Program-made: the position numbers and the translations under genes
The notes under the pieces: generated by a model
Seen by the model: only the letters and a program-made list of their open reading frames with translations
The model's database searches: none
What the model was told of the DNA's origin: nothing
Origin: Nitriliruptoraceae bacterium
Lineage (GTDB): Bacteria; Actinomycetota; Nitriliruptoria; Nitriliruptorales; Nitriliruptoraceae
Direction of reading: 5' to 3'
DNA: 10,278 bases
NCBI GenBank assembly: GCA_007117945.1
Contig: SKTN01000409.1
Location: 1 to 10,278, forward strand
Shown: positions 6,656 to 10,278 of the stretch, one piece after another
Position numbering within the stretch: position 1 is the stretch's first letter
Layout: each line of letters begins with the position of its first letter

Positions 6656-7711
6656 ATGCGGAGCCCGAAGGACGTCTTCAAGCCACTGGCGATCGGGGCA
6701 CCCGAACCCGTACGGGAGGTCCCACGCCGACCCTCCCGGATGATCCACTTCTTCGACCCGTCGAACCCCAAGATGGTCGCGAAGGTGCCCGACATGGCGC
6801 CCAAGGTCGACGTGCTCCTCGGCAACCTCGAGGATGCGATCCCGATCGACCGCAAGGAGGCCGCGCGGGCCGGGCTCGTGGAGGTGGGCCGCACCGTCGA
6901 CATGGGCGCGACCCAGCTGTGGGTCCGGGTCAACGCCCTCGACTCGCCGTGGATCCTCGATGACCTGATCACCCTGGTCACCGAGATCGGTGACGCCCTC
7001 GACGTGGTGATGCTGCCCAAGGTCGAGGGCGCCGAGGACATCCACTACGCCGACCGGCTGCTCGCCCAGCTCGAGGCCCGGGCCGGGTTGACGGAGCCGA
7101 TCCTGCTCCACGCGCTGCTCGAGACCGCGCGCGGGGTCGCGAACGTCGAGGAGATCTGCCTCGCCTCGCCCCGGATGCAGGGGCTGTCGCTCGGGCCCGC
7201 CGACCTCGCCGCCGATCGGCGGATGAAGACCACGCGGGTCGGGGGCGGGCATCCCGGCTACCTGGTGCGCGAGGACCCACCGGCCGGCGGGGAGATCGAC
7301 GCCGCCGGACGCGCCACGGCCCAGCAGGACCTGTGGCACTACACCCTGGCACGGATGGTGGACGCCTGCGGGCTCGCGGGCATCCTCCCTTACTACGGCC
7401 CCTTCGGTGACATCAAGGACGTGGTGGCCTGCGAGGACCAGTTCCGTAACGCCTACCTGCTGGGCTGCGTCGGCGCATGGAGCCTGCACCCCGTGCAGAT
7501 CGACATCGCGAAGCGCGTGTTCTCCCCCGAGGCCAGCGAGGTCGCGTGGGCCAAGCGGGTCGTCGAGGAGATGGGTGACGGGTCAGGTGCGGTCATGATC
7601 GACGGCAAGATGCAGGACGATGCCACCTACAAGCAGTGTCTGGTGGTCCTGGACCTCGCCCACTCCCTCGCGGAGCGCGACCCCGAACTCGCGGAGGCCT
7701 ACGAACTATGA
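6656..7711 (+). CDS. mcl: L-malyl-CoA/beta-methylmalyl-CoA lyase (Chloroflexus-type Mcl)
   Basis: A 351-aa HpcH/HpaI-CitE TIM-barrel lyase. It should reversibly cleave beta-methylmalyl-CoA to glyoxylate and propionyl-CoA, and malyl-CoA to glyoxylate and acetyl-CoA, with Mg2+. Diagnostic features are KPLAIGAPEPVRE (9-21), GNLEDAIP (56-63), the substrate-binding Arg in LWVRVNAL (88-95), the metal-binding Glu in LLETARG (E156), LGPADLAA (179-186), MKTTRVGGGHP (190-200), YGPFGDIKD (247-255) and near the C-terminus IDGKMQDDAT (315-324), whose Asp reaches the neighbouring subunit's site in solved homologues. The length and these blocks fit the Chloroflexus-type Mcl rather than the ~290-aa CitE beta subunit. 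ATG 6656 has GGGAGG 8 nt upstream. The stop overlaps the next start by 4 bp. Relative preference for malyl- or methylmalyl-CoA cannot be read from sequence. Confidence 0.92.
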   Translation: MRSPKDVFKPLAIGAPEPVREVPRRPSRMIHFFDPSNPKMVAKVPDMAPKVDVLLGNLEDAIPIDRKEAARAGLVEVGRTVDMGATQLWVRVNALDSPWILDDLITLVTEIGDALDVVMLPKVEGAEDIHYADRLLAQLEARAGLTEPILLHALLETARGVANVEEICLASPRMQGLSLGPADLAADRRMKTTRVGGGHPGYLVREDPPAGGEIDAAGRATAQQDLWHYTLARMVDACGLAGILPYYGPFGDIKDVVACEDQFRNAYLLGCVGAWSLHPVQIDIAKRVFSPEASEVAWAKRVVEEMGDGSGAVMIDGKMQDDATYKQCLVVLDLAHSLAERDPELAEAYEL

Positions 7712-8595
7712 GCACACCGAGCGATGTCCTGACCCGGCCCCGCCGGACGGTGCTGTACCTCCCCGGCGCCAACGCCCGTGCCCTGGAGAAGTCGAGGACG
7801 CTGGACGCCGACAGCCTGATCCTCGACCTCGAGGATGCGGTCGCACCCGATGCCAAGGCAACCGCCCGAGACCAGGTCCGTGCGGCGGTGGCTGAGGGCG
7901 GATTCGGGCACCGTGAGGTCCTGGTGCGGGTCAACGGGCTGGAGACCGGATGGTTCAACGAGGATGTCGCGGCCCTGGCTGCGGCACCGCCTTCCGGGGT
8001 ACTGGTCCCGAAGGTGTCCACGGTCACCGACGTGCACGCCGTCGAGTCGGCACTGGAGCGCGCCGGGGTCCCCGATGACGTGCCGCTGTGGGCGATGCTG
8101 GAGACACCGCGCGCCGTGCTCGATGCCGGCGAACTGGTGCACGCCTCCGACCGTCTGATCGGGTTCGTGCTGGGCACCAACGACCTGGCCAAGGAGCTGC
8201 GCGCTGCACATGTCCCCGGGCGAGCGCCACTGCTGCCGTCGCTCGCCTGGTGCCTGCTCGCCGTCCGTGACGCGGGCAAGGTCGCGATCGACGGCGTCTA
8301 CAACAACCTCGACGACGCCGAGGGTTTCTCTGACGAGTGTCACCAGGCGAAGGAGCTCGGCTTCGACGGCAAGACGGTCATCCATCCCAAGCAGTTGGCG
8401 GCCTGCAACGCGGCCTTCACCCCGGCCGAGGAGGAGGTGGCGGCGGCGCGTGAGGTGATCGCCGCCTTCGAGGCTGCGCAGTCGGAGGGACGGGGAGTGG
8501 TCACCGTCGACGGCAAGCTGATCGAGGCCCTGCACGTCGAGCAGGCGCAGACGACCCTCGCCCGTGCCGAGGCGATCGAGGCGCGCGAAGGCTGA
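7708..8595 (+). CDS. mcl2: CitE-like (S)-malyl-CoA thioesterase, Mcl2 type
   Basis: A 295-aa HpcH/HpaI-CitE-fold protein, a paralogue of the upstream lyase. Conserved blocks are RRTVLYLPGANARALEK (12-28), LILDLEDAVAPDAK (37-50), VRVNGLET (73-80, Arg74 for substrate), MLETPRAVL (130-138, metal Glu132), LGTNDLAKEL (155-164), GFDGKTVIHPKQL and the C-terminal VDGKLIEALHV (D268). GANARALEK with GTNDLAKEL is the pattern of the Rhodobacter Mcl2 group, which hydrolyses (S)-malyl-CoA to malate and CoA instead of cleaving the C-C bond. This would drain the product of Mcl and make the route irreversible. ATG 7708 overlaps the mcl stop (ATGA) with GGAGG 10 nt upstream (7693-7697), so the two are coupled. 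Alternatives: a citramalyl-CoA or (R)-hydroxyacyl-CoA lyase; thioesterase versus lyase activity needs assay. Confidence 0.85.
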   Translation: MSTPSDVLTRPRRTVLYLPGANARALEKSRTLDADSLILDLEDAVAPDAKATARDQVRAAVAEGGFGHREVLVRVNGLETGWFNEDVAALAAAPPSGVLVPKVSTVTDVHAVESALERAGVPDDVPLWAMLETPRAVLDAGELVHASDRLIGFVLGTNDLAKELRAAHVPGRAPLLPSLAWCLLAVRDAGKVAIDGVYNNLDDAEGFSDECHQAKELGFDGKTVIHPKQLAACNAAFTPAEEEVAAAREVIAAFEAAQSEGRGVVTVDGKLIEALHVEQAQTTLARAEAIEAREG

Positions 8596-8618
8596 GCGTG
8601 ACAGGGGCGACCCAGCAA

Positions 8619-8636
8619 CGGTCACCGACCTGACCG
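8619..8636 (+). terminator. Candidate stem-loop between convergent genes
   Basis: CGGTCA and TGACCG form a perfect 6-bp stem around a 6-nt loop, 24 nt past the mcl2 stop and overlapping the stop codon (8622-8624) of the convergent HNH gene. Further CCCGGG/GGGCCC palindromes follow within the HNH tail. There is no T-run, so the terminator call is weak. Confidence 0.3.
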
Positions 8637-10278
8637 GACCATCGGCGGGGCCCTGCTCCCCGGGAACCCCGGGATCGGCGGGGCCCTGCCGGCCGGCAGC
8701 CCCAAGATCGGCGGGGCCACCGTGGCGCGAAGTGCTGTCGCGCGACAGGGTGCACGGGCGTCGCGTCCCCGAGGGGGCACTGACACCGGTGACCCGGGCA
8801 CAGCGGCCTCGCCGCCGACCCCCGGGCCAGGTGGCCACGACGGGCCACGGTCCGACACGCCCGACAGGGCCACGGTGGGCCGGTAGACGACGGTGACACG
8901 CGGGGCCCGGTACGCACTGATCAGCGCGGGCTGCTGGGGCCCCTGCCCACCAGATGGCCCCTCCTCCCCCGGCGTCGAACCCGTGGCGGTACCGCGGGCG
9001 ACAGCGCCGAACAGGGTCGGGAAGGTGACCGTGTCGCCCTCGATCTGCACCCGGCGGTCCGACGCGTCGAACCGGCGGTGGTGACGGCGACAGAGCAGCA
9101 GGGCGTTGTCGACCGACAGCTCGCCACCCTCGGCGAAGGCCTCCTGCCCATGGGCGACATCGCACCAGGCCGGCGGGGCGTCACAGCCCGGCCAGACACA
9201 GCCCTGATCGCGCACCTGCAGCGCACGCCACAGCCCCAGTGGCACCGTGCGCACCTTCGTGGAGACCTCCATCGGCGCACCATCGGCGTCCACCACGAGA
9301 CGCAGGAGTTGGCTGCCATCCACCAGATGGCGCAGGTTGGCGCCGCAGACCGGCTGGCCGGAGGCCAGCAGCCGTCCGGCGGTGTTGGTGGCGTCGTCCT
9401 CGAGGCGGGCGAACTGCTCCGCCGTGAACACCACCACGACCTGGGGACGCACACCGTGCTGCGTGGGTGCCTCCCCCGCCCGCAACGCGACCTCGCACAA
9501 CTGCTCGAACGCGTCCGCGGAGCGCTGTTCGGGGGTGCGGTGCTCACCGGGGGTGTCAGGGCGGCGGAACGCCCGGAGTGCCACCCGGGCCTGCTCGGCA
9601 GCGGTGCCGTACAGCAACCCGGAGAAGGCGAACCCTCCGTCGGGGGTGTCGGTGGCACGCAGCCGCCGTGCGCGATGCTGGCGCTTCGCGTCCCTGGCGA
9701 GCCCGGCGGGTCGGACGCGAGCCAGCACCTCACGGGCCTTGCGACCGAAGGCCACGGCGTCGTGCACAGCGGCCAGGGACAACAGCTCGGACTCGACGTC
9801 GCGACGCTCACCCGCGTCCACCTCGGCCAGGATCCGGGCGATCAACTGGGCCTGAGCGGCGTCCAACTCCCCGTCCTTGAGAGCCTGCCCCGTAGCCGCG
9901 TGATCCCGGGCAGCATCCCCGGCTTCCACGACACGTTTCGCCTCGGACCGCGACAGACGCTGCTGATCAGCGAGCCTCCGCTGGTGCTCCCGGCGCGCGA
10001 CCGAGCGTGGTCCCCGGTCCGTGGCCGCGACCCGACGGGCCTGGGCGACGGCGGCGAACCGGGCACGGGCGCCCTCCAGCTGCCGCACGGGTCGGGCCAG
10101 CCGGCCCAACACCGCCTCGAGGGCCTGCTCGTCCGCCGCATCCAGGAGCCCATCCGGGACCCCAGCCAGACCGGCGACGGCGACCTCGACAGCGGACACC
10201 AACTCGCCCAGTTCACCGGCTCCCGGAACCGGGCCCGACGAGCCAGAAGGACCCGCGGAGCCAGAAGGACCCGCGGAG
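8622..10278 (-). CDS. DUF222 / HNH endonuclease-domain protein (5' end off window)
   Basis: An actinobacterial DUF222-HNH protein, with at least 526 aa from TTG 10202. The helical, Ala/Arg/Glu-rich DUF222 region occupies about 1-280. The C-terminal HNH nuclease has zinc-site cysteines in CVWPGC (C335, C340), C347, the HNH triad H351, N366 and H375, and CRRHH (C371). The only in-window start codons near the N-terminus are TTG 10202 and GTG 10199, neither with a Shine-Dalgarno, and the frame stays open through Ser-Ala-Gly-Pro repeats to the window edge. I therefore treat the gene as partial. After the HNH domain a ~95-residue Pro/Arg/Gly-rich tail ends in three APPxxGxPxxR-like units. It converges on mcl2 with a 26-bp gap. 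Many such proteins are multicopy in actinobacteria; some have been suggested to be selfish or recombination-linked. The cellular role is unknown. Confidence 0.88.
   Translation of the reverse strand, partial: SAGPSGSAGPSGSSGPVPGAGELGELVSAVEVAVAGLAGVPDGLLDAADEQALEAVLGRLARPVRQLEGARARFAAVAQARRVAATDRGPRSVARREHQRRLADQQRLSRSEAKRVVEAGDAARDHAATGQALKDGELDAAQAQLIARILAEVDAGERRDVESELLSLAAVHDAVAFGRKAREVLARVRPAGLARDAKRQHRARRLRATDTPDGGFAFSGLLYGTAAEQARVALRAFRRPDTPGEHRTPEQRSADAFEQLCEVALRAGEAPTQHGVRPQVVVVFTAEQFARLEDDATNTAGRLLASGQPVCGANLRHLVDGSQLLRLVVDADGAPMEVSTKVRTVPLGLWRALQVRDQGCVWPGCDAPPAWCDVAHGQEAFAEGGELSVDNALLLCRRHHRRFDASDRRVQIEGDTVTFPTLFGAVARGTATGSTPGEEGPSGGQGPQQPALISAYRAPRVTVVYRPTVALSGVSDRGPSWPPGPGVGGEAAVPGSPVSVPPRGRDARAPCRATALRATVAPPILGLPAGRAPPIPGFPGSRAPPMVRSGR
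8641..8718 (-). repeat. 33-bp period repeat coding 11-residue units
   Basis: ATCGGCGGGGCC occurs at 8641-8652, 8674-8685 and 8707-8718, exactly 33 bp apart. The first two units also share the next 4 bases (CCTG, C). Read on the minus strand within the HNH-protein tail, the units encode APPILGLPAGR, APPIPGFPGSR and the terminal APPMVRSGR. The period is a multiple of three, so unit gain or loss would keep frame. Confidence 0.75.
10241..10276 (-). repeat. 18-bp in-frame tandem repeat at window edge
   Basis: Two exact copies of an 18-bp unit (AGCCAGAAGGACCCGCGG) lie head to tail at 10241-10258 and 10259-10276, and the last two bases begin a possible third. In the frame of the HNH gene each unit encodes the hexapeptide S-A-G-P-S-G. 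This is followed downstream by SSGPVPGAGELGEL, leading into DUF222. The array probably continues beyond the window. Confidence 0.7.

Noticed and set aside
5924..7489. Minus-strand 521-aa open frame across the mcl gene
   Set aside because: It covers the strongly conserved plus-strand lyase and the supported 147-aa membrane protein in another frame. No domain or ribosome site supports it.
8641..8718. Possible CRISPR-like array from regularly spaced repeats
   Set aside because: Only three 12-bp repeats with about 21-bp gaps, in frame within a coding sequence, and no cas genes nearby. It is a protein repeat.
7699..9165. Minus-strand 488-aa open frame across mcl2 and the HNH tail
   Set aside because: Antisense to the conserved thioesterase-like gene and out of frame with the DUF222/HNH protein.

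Overview
The window is very GC-rich (G/C at most third codon positions) and reads as chromosomal DNA of a high-GC actinobacterium (Actinomycetota). The main pointers are a DUF222/HNH-type protein, a family especially abundant in actinobacteria, a group II truncated haemoglobin with the mycobacterial GlbO pattern, and GTG starts. One CoA-ester lyase resembles the Chloroflexus malyl-CoA lyase type more than the short CitE type, so a deep-branching actinobacterial lineage is possible. I cannot name the organism.

Layout, left to right. From about 17 to 6468 all genes lie on the minus strand, so transcription runs right to left. In transcription order they are: a small two-helix membrane protein (GTG 6468); a MaoC-fold mesaconyl-CoA hydratase-like protein; an unrecognised 178-aa protein coupled to it by a 4-bp overlap; a dGTPase (dgt); an ABC ATPase starting on the base after the dgt stop; two ABC-2 permeases with overlapping starts; a 144-bp gap; a phosphinothricin-type GNAT acetyltransferase; and a truncated haemoglobin whose ATG overlaps the GNAT stop by one base.

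A 187-bp divergent control region (6469-6655) separates this block from a plus-strand pair: a 351-aa malyl-CoA/beta-methylmalyl-CoA lyase (mcl) and, overlapping it by 4 bp, a 295-aa malyl-CoA thioesterase-like CitE homologue (mcl2). At the right edge a DUF222/HNH protein on the minus strand converges on mcl2 with only 26 bp between stops. Its frame stays open to the end of the window. It carries a 33-bp repeat in its C-terminal tail and an 18-bp tandem repeat at its visible N-terminal end.

Functional reading. Hydratase, lyase and thioesterase would form a short linear module: mesaconyl-CoA to beta-methylmalyl-CoA, cleavage to glyoxylate plus propionyl-CoA, condensation of glyoxylate with acetyl-CoA to malyl-CoA, and hydrolysis to malate. 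These steps are the lower half of the ethylmalonyl-CoA pathway and also occur in the methylaspartate cycle. The diagnostic upstream genes (crotonyl-CoA carboxylase/reductase, ethylmalonyl-CoA mutase, glutamate mutase) are not in this window, so the parent pathway is open. The dGTPase-ABC block looks like a housekeeping/efflux unit sharing the strand. I see no phage, IS element, CRISPR array, tRNA or rRNA here.
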